A program made the position numbers and the translations under genes. The notes beneath the pieces were generated by a model. The model saw nothing but the letters and a program-made list of their open reading frames with translations. It was not told the origin of the DNA and searched no databases. A stretch of 64,000 nt of DNA from Streptomyces albicerus (GTDB lineage: Bacteria > Actinomycetota > Actinomycetes > Streptomycetales > Streptomycetaceae). Of the stretch, positions 53,034 to 61,439 are shown piece by piece. How positions within the stretch are numbered: position 1 is the first letter of the stretch; every line of letters starts with the position of its first letter. The DNA lies in the NCBI RefSeq assembly GCF_008905045.1, contig NZ_VWMY01000018.1, positions 62,001-126,000 on the forward strand, written 5' to 3'.

Positions 53034-53873
53034 GTGCCGGTGGAGATCACTTGGTGGGGTCACGCCACCTGCACGGTCGAGGACTCGGGTGCGCGCGTGC
53101 TCACCGACCCTCTCTTCGCGCGCCGGCTCGCGCATCTGCGCAGGCGCCGGGGGGCGCCGCCGCCGCCCGAGGCGGCGGTTGCGGACGTGGCCCTGGTGTC
53201 GCATCTGCACGCCGACCATCTGCACGTCTCCTCGCTGGCACAGCTCGCCCCGGGCACCCGGCTGCTGGTGCCGAAGGGCGCCCCTCGCGCGGTGCCCGGG
53301 CTGCGCAGGCTCGGCCATCTGCAGGTCACCGAGGTGGCGCCCGGCGACCAGACCAGGGTCGGTGACCTGGTCGTACGGGCCGTGCCCGCGCGGCACGACG
53401 GGCGGCGGCTGCCGGTCGGGCCGCACCGCGCGCCCGCCCTCGGTTATGTGATCGAGGGCGAGGCACGGACGTACTTCGCCGGGGACACGGGCCTGTTCGA
53501 GTCGATGGCCAAAGAGGTCGGGCCGGTCGACGTGGCGCTGCTGCCGGTCGGCGGCTGGGGGCCCTATCTCGGCGAGGGGCACCTGGACGCCGGGCGGGCC
53601 GCCGAGGCCCTGGCGCGGCTCCAGCCGGGGAGCGCGGTGCCGGTGCACTACGGCACGTACTGGCCGATCGGGATGGACGCCGTGCGCCCCCATGAATTCC
53701 ACGCGCCCGGCGAGGAGTTCGTGCGCCTGGCCGCCGAGCGTGCGCCCGAGGTGGCGGTGCACAAGCTGGACCACGGCGAGCGTGTGCGTCCGGAGATCGC
53801 CGGGTACCGCACTCTCCGGGGAGACGCGCCGGCCGACCGGAGCGACGACGGGCGGGAGGGCGACACCCGGTGA
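53034..53873 (+). CDS. MBL-fold metallohydrolase (UlaG-like)
   Basis: The 279-residue protein has the metal motif HLHADH near residues 57-62, VPARHDG near 118, YFAGDTGLF near 147 and PVHYGTYWP near 203. This matches the UlaG/Lactamase_B_2-like beta-lactamase-fold hydrolases, which bind two zinc or manganese ions. The start is GTG 53034 (VEITWWGHATC). It overlaps the next gene by 4 bp (GTGA), so it is coupled to the DedA gene. The substrate, possibly a phosphodiester or lactone, is unknown. Confidence 0.9.
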   Translation: MPVEITWWGHATCTVEDSGARVLTDPLFARRLAHLRRRRGAPPPPEAAVADVALVSHLHADHLHVSSLAQLAPGTRLLVPKGAPRAVPGLRRLGHLQVTEVAPGDQTRVGDLVVRAVPARHDGRRLPVGPHRAPALGYVIEGEARTYFAGDTGLFESMAKEVGPVDVALLPVGGWGPYLGEGHLDAGRAAEALARLQPGSAVPVHYGTYWPIGMDAVRPHEFHAPGEEFVRLAAERAPEVAVHKLDHGERVRPEIAGYRTLRGDAPADRSDDGREGDTR

Positions 53874-54496
53874 GACAGGTGCTCGCCGCCGCGGTCACGA
53901 CCGTGCCGCCGGAGTCCACGCAGCAGGCGATCGGCTATCCGTCGCTGTTCCTGCTGGTGCTGATCGGTGCGCTGGTGCCGGTCGTGCCGACCGGTGCGGT
54001 GGTGAGTTCGGCGGCGGTCGTGGCCTTTCACCAGACGGCACCTTTCTCGATGGCGCTGGTCTTCGTGGTGGCGGCGTTCGCGGCGTTCCTCGGGGATGTC
54101 GGGCTGTACTGGCTCGGGCGGCGCGGGATGCGGTCGAAGAACGGCTCGCGGTGGCTTGCCGCGATTCGTGACCGTGCGCCCGAGGATCGGCTGGCGCAGG
54201 CCCAGGAGAAGCTCGCGGATCACGGCGTGGCGGTGCTGGTGCTGTCCCGGCTGGTGCCGGCGGGGCGTATTCCGGTGATGCTCGCCTGTCTCATGGCCAA
54301 GTGGCCGCTGCGACGGTTTGCGCGCGGCGATGTGCCGGCTTGTCTTGCCTGGGCCGCGACGTATCAGCTCATCGGGGTGCTTGGGGGTTCGCTGTTCAAG
54401 GAGCCTTGGGAGGGTGTGGTGGCGGCGGTTGTGCTGACCTTGGTGATCAGTGCGGCGCCTGGGGTGTGGCGTCGGGTTCGTAATTCGGCTGCGTGA
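53870..54496 (+). CDS. DedA/SNARE-associated-family membrane protein
   Basis: The 208-residue integral membrane protein has the DedA pattern: LIGALVPVVPTGAVVSSAAV, FLGDVGLYWLGRRG near residue 73 and LVLSRLVPAGRIPVMLACL near 121. The family includes lipid scramblases and transporters linked to membrane homeostasis. The first membrane helix lies at about 26-48. The GTG start overlaps the MBL gene stop, and the two genes may act together, for instance on a lipid. This is inference. Confidence 0.87.
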   Translation: MRQVLAAAVTTVPPESTQQAIGYPSLFLLVLIGALVPVVPTGAVVSSAAVVAFHQTAPFSMALVFVVAAFAAFLGDVGLYWLGRRGMRSKNGSRWLAAIRDRAPEDRLAQAQEKLADHGVAVLVLSRLVPAGRIPVMLACLMAKWPLRRFARGDVPACLAWAATYQLIGVLGGSLFKEPWEGVVAAVVLTLVISAAPGVWRRVRNSAA

Positions 54497-54524
54497 TCGC
54501 TCCGCGGGTGGTGCGGTTCTTCGT

Positions 54525-54570
54525 CTGCGGGTCGGCTGTGGCTGGTCGCGCAGTTCCCCGCGCCCCTAAA
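54525..54570 (-). repeat. Interspersed palindromic repeat, copy 8
   Basis: This inverted copy contains GGCTGGTCGCGCAGTTCC and CGCGCCCCT, then an A-run. It lies between the convergent DedA and MBL genes. Confidence 0.8.
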
Positions 54571-54634
54571 AAACCGCCGCTCGCCGCTCCCCCGAAGAAT
54601 CCGCAGTTTCCGCGCCGCTAAAAGAAGGGGCGCT

Positions 54635-55732
54635 TCAGGTCAGCACCCTTGATGCCCCCACCGGCAAGTCCCACAAGTCCTCCCTCGACCGGCCCGCCTT
54701 CTCCCATGCCGTGCGGACGCGCGTGAGCGGTTCCAGGACCGGTTCGGCCGAGAGGACGAACGTGCCCCAGTGCATGGGGGCCATCCGTCGTGCGCCGAGG
54801 TCCTGGGCCGCGCGGACCGCCTCCTCCGGGTCGCAGTGGACGTCGCTGAGCCACCAGCGGGGCTCGTACGCGCCGATCGGCAGGAGTGCGAGGTCGATGC
54901 CGGGGTAGCGGGCGCCGATGCGGGAGAACCAGTGGCCGTATCCCGTGTCGCCCGCGAAGTACACGCGTCGGCCGTCCTGGGCGGTCAGTACCCAGCCGCC
55001 CCACAGGGTGCGGCAGGTGTCGTGGAGGCTGCGCTTGGACCAGTGGTGGGCGGGCACGAAGTCGAGGCGGACGGCTCCGAGTTGGGCAGCTTCCCACCAG
55101 TCCAGCTCGGTGACGTGGCTGAAGCGGCGGCGCCGGAACCAGCGGCCTAGGCCGGCCGGGACGAACACCGGGGTGTCGCGCGGGAGTCTGCGCAGGGTGG
55201 GGGCGTCCAGGTGGTCGTAGTGGTTGTGGCTGATGACGACCGCGTCGACGCGAGGCAGCTCGCTCCAGGCCACACCGACAGGCGTGATCCGATCGGGAGT
55301 TCCGAGGATCTTGCGGGACCAGACCGGGTCCGTGAGTACCGTGAGACCGCCGATCCGGATCACCCAGCTGGCGTGCCCCGCCCAGGAGACGGCGACCGTA
55401 CGCGCGTCCACTCGGGGCAACGGGCCGGGCTCGTACGGCAGTCGGGGAATGTCCGCGAGCCCTTCGGGTCCCGGCCGCAGCGCGCCCTCGCGGGCGAACC
55501 GCGCGAAGCCCCTGAGGCCCGGCAGCGGGGCGGTCAGCCGGTCCGCGAAGGAGCGGGGCCAGACCCGCCGTTCGCCGAGCGGGCGGGGCTCGGCGAGCGG
55601 GGTCCCGACAGCGGGCGCGAACACGGAGGGGGCGGACGGGGCGGATGAGGGAGACGCCGGATCGTCGGCGTCACTGGACGTGGACGTGGACGTGGTCGTC
55701 GTGCTCGTGGTCGACTCGGACTGCTGCGTCAT
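54635..55732 (-). CDS. MBL-fold hydrolase, NAPE-PLD/RomA-like
   Basis: The 365-residue protein has a Ser/Thr-rich start (residues 2-45) and MBL domain from about 110: ISHNHYDHLD, FVPAHHWSKRS, YFAGDTGYGHWF and PMHWGTFVLS. These match the NAPE-PLD-like group of phosphodiesterases and lactonases. ATG 55732 overlaps the preceding gene's stop (ATGA); the ATG at 55747 is possible but adds five residues. It is the second gene of an operon with the aminotransferase-like gene. A second MBL protein of another subgroup is encoded 0.8 kb away. Confidence 0.9.
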   Translation of the reverse strand: MTQQSESTTSTTTTSTSTSSDADDPASPSSAPSAPSVFAPAVGTPLAEPRPLGERRVWPRSFADRLTAPLPGLRGFARFAREGALRPGPEGLADIPRLPYEPGPLPRVDARTVAVSWAGHASWVIRIGGLTVLTDPVWSRKILGTPDRITPVGVAWSELPRVDAVVISHNHYDHLDAPTLRRLPRDTPVFVPAGLGRWFRRRRFSHVTELDWWEAAQLGAVRLDFVPAHHWSKRSLHDTCRTLWGGWVLTAQDGRRVYFAGDTGYGHWFSRIGARYPGIDLALLPIGAYEPRWWLSDVHCDPEEAVRAAQDLGARRMAPMHWGTFVLSAEPVLEPLTRVRTAWEKAGRSREDLWDLPVGASRVLT

Positions 55733-56970
55733 CGAGGGGACTCCCATCGCCGAGCGTCATCGTCATCGCGGAGATCACCGAAGGCCGATCCCAGCAGACT
55801 CAACGCACGTTTCACATGCGGCAATTCCAGAGGTTCCGGTGACGTGAGAGACGCAATACGCTCCTCGTCGGTTGTGCCGAGGAACGGGCCCGTGGCCAGG
55901 CGGACGCGCAGCGCGCCGAGGTCGTCGCCGAAGCGGTGGCCGCCGGGCGCGGACATGCCAAGGCGATCGGTGAGGAAGTCCTCCAGTTCCTGGGCGTCGC
56001 CGACGTCGCGCGCGGTGAGCTCGGAGCGCAGCGGGCCGAGGTCCGCGTACAGGTGGCGGCCCGCCTGCGGTGGCCGGACGAGTGCGCCCGCGGCCACGAG
56101 GGCCCGGTGCGCGGCGGCGGCCACGCGCGCATGCAGGCGTACGGACGCGGTGAGGCGGTGCTTGATCTCGTCGGGCTCGCCGAGCGCGTACGCGGCGGCC
56201 GCGGCGACCGGTGCGGCGATACGGGCGCCGAGCGCGGTGAGGACGTCGAGGACGCGGTCGCGCAGCTCGGTGCCGGTGTCGGTGTCGGGGAAGCGGGCGA
56301 TCGCGGCGGGCCAGCCGGGCGGCAGGAAGGGGCCGGAGAGGTCCGTCAGGACCGTGACCCGTTCCGGCAGCATCTCTGCGGGGCTCAGCAGCACGGTGTC
56401 GTGCGGGTCGTGCAGGGTGTCGCGCCAGGTCTCGTCGCTGACCAGGTGCAGGCCCTCGCCCGCGGCCGCCTCGATGGTCTCGTGCACCACCTCGGGCGGC
56501 GCGACGGTGGCGGTGGGGTCGTCGGCGACGGACATCACGAGCAGCCGCGGGTCGCCCCCCTCGGCGCGCACCCGGCGCACGGTCTCCAGGAGGGCGTACG
56601 GATCCGGGACGCCGCCGCACTCGGCGGGCGTCCCCACGTGGAAGACGGATCTGCCCAACAGGCGTGCCTGTGGCGCCCACCATGCCGCGCAGGGGCGCGG
56701 CAGCAGGACGTCGCCGCCGAGCGCGGCGGTCAGCGCGAGGAGCAGGGCGCCGGCGCCGGGTGCGGCGGCCGTCCGGTCGCGGTCGGCCGGCAGCCCGCGC
56801 CGGGCCCAGTAGCCGCGGGCGGCGTCCAGGAGTGCGGGGCCCCCGCCGGTCGGTTCGGTGTGCGCGCCCGTCGCGGCTGCGGCGAGTGCGGGCGGCACGG
56901 GCACGCCCTGGCCGGGCAGCGGCGGGCCGTAACGGACGGGACCGTGCCCCTCCGGATCAGTCCGCCGCAT
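55729..56970 (-). CDS. Aminotransferase-fold (PLP fold type I) protein lacking the catalytic lysine
   Basis: The 413-residue protein aligns to class I/II aminotransferases: large-domain VSDETWRDTLHD (Asp179, normally pairing with the PLP nitrogen) and C-terminal LRVRLATGPF. The active-site segment, normally SLSKxFxLPGWRxG, reads DLSGPFLPPGWPAA, so Lys becomes Gly213 and the phosphate-binding Arg becomes Pro221. Transamination by the normal mechanism should be impossible. Coding bias is normal and the frame intact, so the change seems fixed rather than recent decay. It may be a regulatory or binding protein. Confidence 0.8.
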   Translation of the reverse strand: MRRTDPEGHGPVRYGPPLPGQGVPVPPALAAAATGAHTEPTGGGPALLDAARGYWARRGLPADRDRTAAAPGAGALLLALTAALGGDVLLPRPCAAWWAPQARLLGRSVFHVGTPAECGGVPDPYALLETVRRVRAEGGDPRLLVMSVADDPTATVAPPEVVHETIEAAAGEGLHLVSDETWRDTLHDPHDTVLLSPAEMLPERVTVLTDLSGPFLPPGWPAAIARFPDTDTGTELRDRVLDVLTALGARIAAPVAAAAAYALGEPDEIKHRLTASVRLHARVAAAAHRALVAAGALVRPPQAGRHLYADLGPLRSELTARDVGDAQELEDFLTDRLGMSAPGGHRFGDDLGALRVRLATGPFLGTTDEERIASLTSPEPLELPHVKRALSLLGSAFGDLRDDDDARRWESPR

Positions 56971-57126
56971 CCGTACCTCCGCGCAGTGATCCGTGGACCG
57001 TGGGTTCGTCGTTCATCGGTCCCTGGTTCATTGGTCCCTGGTCCGTTGTGGTTCCTACGGTGCCGGCTGTGTCTCTGAGATCCGCGCACCCATGCCTCTG
57101 CGTACCCAGGGGAGCGCCTCGTCAAC

Positions 57127-57759
57127 TCAGCCTTTCGAGGACGGCTCCCGGCGGTGCAGCCGGTGGACCGCGGCGCCCAGCGCGCCCGCGATGAGGACGC
57201 CGCCCGTGACCAGGGCGATGGTGGAGTCGGAGAAGGCGCCGCCCTCGCCCGCGCGCACCCCGTGCTGGACGGCCGGGTGATGGGAGCTGCCCGGGTGATG
57301 GGAGCTGCCATGGGATGAGCCCTCGCGGGACACCGTGAAGGACGCGCTCCACTGCTTGCCCTGGCCGCCGGGCGCCGCCGGACAGGTGCCGTCGACGCCC
57401 CACTCGGAGGTCTTGCCGACCGCGTCCGGCGCGCCGTCCTCGAAGTTCGCGACGGGCGCGATACGGGCGGTGCCGCTGTAGGCCGGGCCGCCCGCCGTGT
57501 CCTCCTTGCCCGCGACCTTGTGCAACTCGACGGTGCCGTGCTCGAAGGCCTGCGAGGTGGCCTCAATGGTCTCGGCGGCGGGCCCGCCGGTCGGTCCGCA
57601 GGAGACGGAGACCGTGACGGTGCCGCCGGGGGCGACGGTGCGCGGGCTGACCTCCGCGGCCGGATTCGCGGCCGCCGCCGCGACGGGGGTGCCCAGGACG
57701 ACGGTGGTGAGGGCGGTGGCGGACAGGGCACGGACGGTACGGCGCAGGGGCAGGTGCAT
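57127..57759 (-). CDS. Secreted protein with C-terminal membrane anchor, unknown function
   Basis: The 210-residue exported protein has a signal peptide to about residue 32 (VAAAAA) and a beta-rich extracellular domain (VAPGGTVTVSVSCGPTG, EWGVDGTCPAAPGG). A His/Ser-rich repeat follows (SSHGSSHHPGSSHHP, from a 15-bp DNA repeat about 57272-57311), then a C-terminal membrane helix (IALVTGGVLIAGALGAAVH) and basic tail. There is no LPxTG sorting signal. AAGGAG lies upstream of ATG 57759. I do not recognise a named family. Confidence 0.8.
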   Translation of the reverse strand: MHLPLRRTVRALSATALTTVVLGTPVAAAAANPAAEVSPRTVAPGGTVTVSVSCGPTGGPAAETIEATSQAFEHGTVELHKVAGKEDTAGGPAYSGTARIAPVANFEDGAPDAVGKTSEWGVDGTCPAAPGGQGKQWSASFTVSREGSSHGSSHHPGSSHHPAVQHGVRAGEGGAFSDSTIALVTGGVLIAGALGAAVHRLHRREPSSKG

Positions 57760-57986
57760 GGGCTTGGGCTCCTTCGGCCGGTGGCTGGGGGACCCCCACG
57801 CCCGGGTGTGGCGGCGGAGGCGGGGCACGACCGACATGCCCCGCAGCCCATCAGAGCCCGGCCGCCGACCGGACGCGCGCGGCCGGACACCATTCGTGCC
57901 ATGCGGACGCCCACGCGGGTGACGTCACACACACGCGTGCCGGGCTCGGAGTGAGCCCGGCACGCATGCGTACGACTTCGCTTGGC

Positions 57987-58199
57987 CTAGGGCCTGTCTG
58001 ACAATTCCCGTCGTCGCCCGGAGGGCGGCCGCGCGGCGTCAGGTGCGTGCTCTCGGCATGCCGGGCGCAGACCCTCGTACTGGACGTACTTGGGTCTGCG
58101 CCCGGTGCGGCGAGTGGGGGCACCTCCCACGCCCTTAAAGGCAGTGGGGGAGCGTGCATGGCGTCGCGAGGCAGACGGGAATTGTCAGACAGGCCCTAG
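57987..58199. mobile_element. 213-bp MITE-like element with perfect 26-bp terminal inverted repeats
   Basis: The left end (57987-58012) begins CTAGGGCCTGTCTGACAATT; the right end (58174-58199) is its exact reverse complement over 26 bp. Both ends carry CTAG, which may be the duplicated or palindromic target. Inside is a further perfect 14-bp hairpin (58061-58074 with 58092-58105). There is no transposase gene. The right end supplies the TAG stop of the GAF-ANTAR gene. Confidence 0.85.
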
Positions 58200-58912
58200 T
58201 TCGACAGGGAAACGAGCTCCTGTTCCAGTCCGCGGCAGCGGGTCTCGACGAGGGCCGAGGCGACGTCGGACAGTTTGCGGTTGGAGCCCTGCGAGATGCG
58301 GCGCAGGACCGTGAAGGCCGCGTCCGCGTCGCAGGCCAGCACATGCATGACGATGCCGCACGCCTGGTCGACCACGGGGCGGGTGCGCAGCGCGGCGCCG
58401 AGCTGGTCGAGTTCCGTGAGCGCGGCCCGGTAGGAACGGTCGCGTACGAGACAGGTCGCGGCGAGGTCGCCGAGGGCCCGGGCGGGGCCGTGCGGGGCGT
58501 CCTCCAGGCTGCCGGGACGGAAGCTGTAGAGGCTGAGGGTCACTGTCAGGCCCGCCCGGCGGAAGGGCATCGTGACGCTGGAGCGCACACCCGAGTCGAG
58601 CGCCATGGCCCGGTACTGCGGCCAGCGCTCCTCGCGCAGCAGGTCGCCCGACTCGACGGGCTCACCGCGCTCCACCGCGGCGGGAATCGGGCCCTCGCCG
58701 GAGCGGAGCTGGACCGAGACGAGTGCCGCGAGGTCTGGGTGGGTCACCGCGGCCGGCCGCTCCGTGCCGCCGTCGGACACCGTGGTGCCCGCGCCGCAGC
58801 AGTCGACGGTGCAGCGGACGGCCTGCTCGGCGAGTTCCGACAGCCGACGGCCCGGAAGTGCAGATTCCGGGGATTCCGTCCCCCGGGAGCCAATATGTTC
58901 GGTATCCGGCAT
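58196..58912 (-). CDS. GAF and ANTAR domain protein, putative RNA-binding antiterminator
   Basis: The 238-residue protein has an N-terminal GAF domain (about 20-160) and a C-terminal ANTAR domain (about 178-228: QACGIVMHVLACDADAAFTV, then LRRISQGSNRKLSDVASALV). ANTAR domains bind paired hexaloop RNA stems to prevent termination. GAF would sense a small ligand or redox signal. GAGGAGG precedes ATG 58912. It is divergent from the PAS-GAF gene (112 bp). The stop codon lies in the terminal CTAG of the MITE, so the natural C-terminus may have been altered slightly. Confidence 0.88.
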   Translation of the reverse strand: MPDTEHIGSRGTESPESALPGRRLSELAEQAVRCTVDCCGAGTTVSDGGTERPAAVTHPDLAALVSVQLRSGEGPIPAAVERGEPVESGDLLREERWPQYRAMALDSGVRSSVTMPFRRAGLTVTLSLYSFRPGSLEDAPHGPARALGDLAATCLVRDRSYRAALTELDQLGAALRTRPVVDQACGIVMHVLACDADAAFTVLRRISQGSNRKLSDVASALVETRCRGLEQELVSLSN

Positions 58913-59024
58913 GCTTCACGCCTCCTCTTCTCAGCGCGTTCCCGCTCGCCTGCGGGAAAAACGAGTTGGAGGGGTTCCGCTCCCGCCGCCCCGGACATGC
59001 TCGTGAGGAGCTACGTTCGTCGTT

Positions 59025-60155
59025 ATGGCGCAGACGGAAGAATTCGGTGAGGAACTCGCGGATTTCGTGCGCCGTGTCGCGGAGTTGAAAGCGGCACGGT
59101 CCGTACCCAATGACGACCTTCCCACCGTACTGGACGCGGCGCTCTTCGAACTCGACCATGTGGCCGACCAGTTGTGGCCGTGGTACGAGCGGCTGACGGC
59201 CACCGGCACGTCGAACCCATCCTCCACCGACCGTCAGGAGCAGCAGCTCCTCAAGACGATCTTCCAGCGTCTGCCGCTGCCCGTCGCGCTGACCGACCGC
59301 GAGACGGTGGTCCGCAGGCTGAACTTCGCGGGGGCCAACTTCACGGGTGTCCGCGCGGGTTACGCGACGGGCCGCCCGCTCTCCGGCTTCCTCGCGCACG
59401 CGGACCGGGCCGCGTTCCGCTCGCAGACCGCGGCGGTGGCGCGCGGTGACGGCGACCGCAGCCTCACTGTCCACCTTCAGCAGCGCCCTTCCGTCGCCGT
59501 GCACGCCACGCTCACCGCGCTGCGGCCGAGCGGCGAGCCGCGTACGGCCGTCCTCGTGGTGCTCCAGCCCGCCGGGGCGCGGGTGCCGTCGGCCGAGAGC
59601 GGGCCCGGACCTGTGCCGGACCTCGGCGAGACGACACGGCACGCGGCGCTGATGGATCTGCTGGACGCCATGACCACGGCGCTGCTGACCGAGCCGTCCA
59701 AGACGCGGGCCGCCGTGCTGGAGCGGGCGGCCCGCGTGCTGCACGGTCGCTTCGCGGACTGGGTGGTGGCCGACGAGGGGGCCGCGCGGCTGTGCCGTAC
59801 GACGGTCCTCGGACCGGCGGACCAGCAGGACATCCAGACCGGCGACCTGGAGGCGCAGGACCCTTCCGCGTGCCCCCTCGTCGTCGAGGCGGCACGCGGC
59901 GGTTCCACGGCCCTCCAGGTACGCCCGGAGGACCCGGACGCCTTCGGCCGCGACGCCTCGGACGCCCCCGTCCTGATCCGCGCGAACGTCACGTCCCTCC
60001 TGTGCGTCCCCCTCACCGTCAACGGCGCGGTCCAGGGCGTCATCACCCTCTTCCGCACAGGCGCCCGCCTGGCCTTCTCCATGGCCGAGGCCCAGGCGAT
60101 GGACATGATGTCCCGTCACATAGCCCTGTCTCTGAGGAACTTGGACCGAAGGTAG
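59025..60155 (+). CDS. PAS and GAF domain sensor protein without output domain
   Basis: The 376-residue cytoplasmic protein has a short coiled N-terminus, PAS-like domain about 75-185 (LPLPVALTDRETVVRRLNFA) and GAF domain about 210-370 (CVPLTVNGAVQGVITLF). Streptomyces proteins of this kind often continue into a PP2C/SpoIIE phosphatase. Here the reading frame ends right after GAF, with a repeat copy 12 bp later. It faces the end of a SigB-type sigma gene, so a role in stress signalling is possible. Confidence 0.82.
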   Translation: MAQTEEFGEELADFVRRVAELKAARSVPNDDLPTVLDAALFELDHVADQLWPWYERLTATGTSNPSSTDRQEQQLLKTIFQRLPLPVALTDRETVVRRLNFAGANFTGVRAGYATGRPLSGFLAHADRAAFRSQTAAVARGDGDRSLTVHLQQRPSVAVHATLTALRPSGEPRTAVLVVLQPAGARVPSAESGPGPVPDLGETTRHAALMDLLDAMTTALLTEPSKTRAAVLERAARVLHGRFADWVVADEGAARLCRTTVLGPADQQDIQTGDLEAQDPSACPLVVEAARGGSTALQVRPEDPDAFGRDASDAPVLIRANVTSLLCVPLTVNGAVQGVITLFRTGARLAFSMAEAQAMDMMSRHIALSLRNLDRR

Positions 60156-60166
60156 ACGGCCTCGCG

Positions 60167-60210
60167 AGGGGCGCCCCGAAGGGGCGCGGGGAACTGCGCG
60201 CCCAGCCACA
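60167..60210 (+). repeat. Interspersed palindromic repeat, copy 9
   Basis: GGGGCGCCCCGAAGGGGCGC is followed by GGGGAACTGCGCGCCCAGCC. It lies between the convergent PAS-GAF and sigma-factor genes. Confidence 0.8.
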
Positions 60211-60300
60211 CACGGCCCGCAGACAACTCACTACCCCCGGCAGGGTGCCGGCACCCGCAAGAAGGCACCGGCACCCAAACTCCGCCGAACTGCCGGAGGC

Positions 60301-61095
60301 CTACGCGGCGTCCGACATGACCTGATCCCGCAGCCGGTTACAACACCGACTGATCAGCCGCGACACATGCATCTGCGAGATACCGAGCTGCTCGGCGATC
60401 CGGCTCTGCGTCATGTCGCCGAAGAACCGCATGTACAGGATGGCCCGTTCACGCTCGGGCAGAGCCTGGAGCCGCGGTTTGACCGCCTCGCGGTCGACGA
60501 CGACGTCGAGCGCCGGATCGGCCGTGCCGAGCGCGTCGCTCAGTGAGTACCCGTCCTCGCTGCCGGGGAGTTCGGCGTCGAGCGAGAGGGCTGTGAAGCT
60601 CTCCAGGGCCTCCAGGCCGACGCGCACGTCCTCCTCGCTCATCTGCGCGTGCTCGGCGATCTCGGCGACCGTGGGCTGCCGGCCGGAGATGGTCTGGGAC
60701 AGGTCCTGGCGGGCGAAGCGGACCCGGTTGCGCAGGTCCTGGACCCGGCGCGGTACGTGCAGGGTCCACATGTGGTCACGGAAGTGACGCTTGATCTCTC
60801 CGGTGACGGTCGGTACGGCGTAGCTCTCGAAGGCGTTGCCGCGCTCCGGGTCGTATCGGTCGACGGCCTTGACGAGGCCGAGCGCCGCGACCTGCCTCAG
60901 GTCCTCGTAGCTCTCGCCGCGGCTGCGGAAGCGGCCGGCGAGCCGCTCGGCCATGGGCAGCCAGGCCTCGATGATCTGCTCGCGGAGTGTGTCGCGCAGC
61001 TGGCCCGGAGGCAGGCCGGCCAGCCTGCGGAAGTCCTCCGCGGTGTCGGGGGCATCGTCGTGCGGGTGGTGCTTGGCGCTCGCGTGAGTTCGCAT
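60301..61095 (-). CDS. RNA polymerase sigma factor, SigB/SigF (stress) group
   Basis: The 264-residue sigma-70 family protein has regions 2, 3 and 4: region 2 ESYEDLRQVAALGLVKAVDR and NAFESYAVPTVTGEIKRHFRD; region 3 QPTVAEIAEHAQMSEEDVRV; region 4 ILYMRFFGDMTQSRIAEQLG, then ISQMHVSRLISR. The pattern is that of the SigB/F/G sporulation and stress group, often under anti-sigma control. No anti-sigma gene is adjacent. ATG 61095 follows GGGAG; the longer frame upstream is not family-like. Confidence 0.94.
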   Translation of the reverse strand: MRTHASAKHHPHDDAPDTAEDFRRLAGLPPGQLRDTLREQIIEAWLPMAERLAGRFRSRGESYEDLRQVAALGLVKAVDRYDPERGNAFESYAVPTVTGEIKRHFRDHMWTLHVPRRVQDLRNRVRFARQDLSQTISGRQPTVAEIAEHAQMSEEDVRVGLEALESFTALSLDAELPGSEDGYSLSDALGTADPALDVVVDREAVKPRLQALPERERAILYMRFFGDMTQSRIAEQLGISQMHVSRLISRCCNRLRDQVMSDAA

Positions 61096-61439
61096 GGTTG
61101 CGTGCAACTCCCTTGAGTCGTGCCTTGGTTGGACGGTCAACCGTGGGAGCGCACCCAGAGCCGGACGGGCACACCCGTGGCGGGGGGATACACCGCTCCC
61201 ACGGACGTGCCTCCTGTCCGAAGCACTGTTTCTTCGCCTGCCCCTCACCATGGGCGGCAAACACCCGCGGCCCTGCGCGGCAGACACCCGGGGCCTGACG
61301 CGCCAGGCGCCCGCGGCCCTGCCCGCCAGGCACTCGCGGCCTTACGCGGCAAGCTCCCGCGGGTTTTCCCGGACCCGCGTTTTCCCGGCCCGGCGAGGGT
61401 GACTCGGGCGGAGTACCGCCACCACCCGGGAGGTCCCGC
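61096..61439. other. 344-bp divergent intergenic region, sigma factor and PoxB-like gene
   Basis: There is no gene here. The sigma-proximal half is unique and should hold the sigma promoter. A 23-bp tandem repeat array occupies 61255-61369. AGGT before 61440 is the Shine-Dalgarno of the PoxB-like gene. Confidence 0.6.
61255..61369. repeat. 23-bp tandem repeat array, five units
   Basis: Five 23-bp units start at 61255, 61278, 61301, 61324 and 61347. The consensus is near CGGCAGGCACCCGCGGCCCT plus three bases. All units keep the same length with no indels. The array sits between the sigma-factor gene and the PoxB-like gene. Confidence 0.8.
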
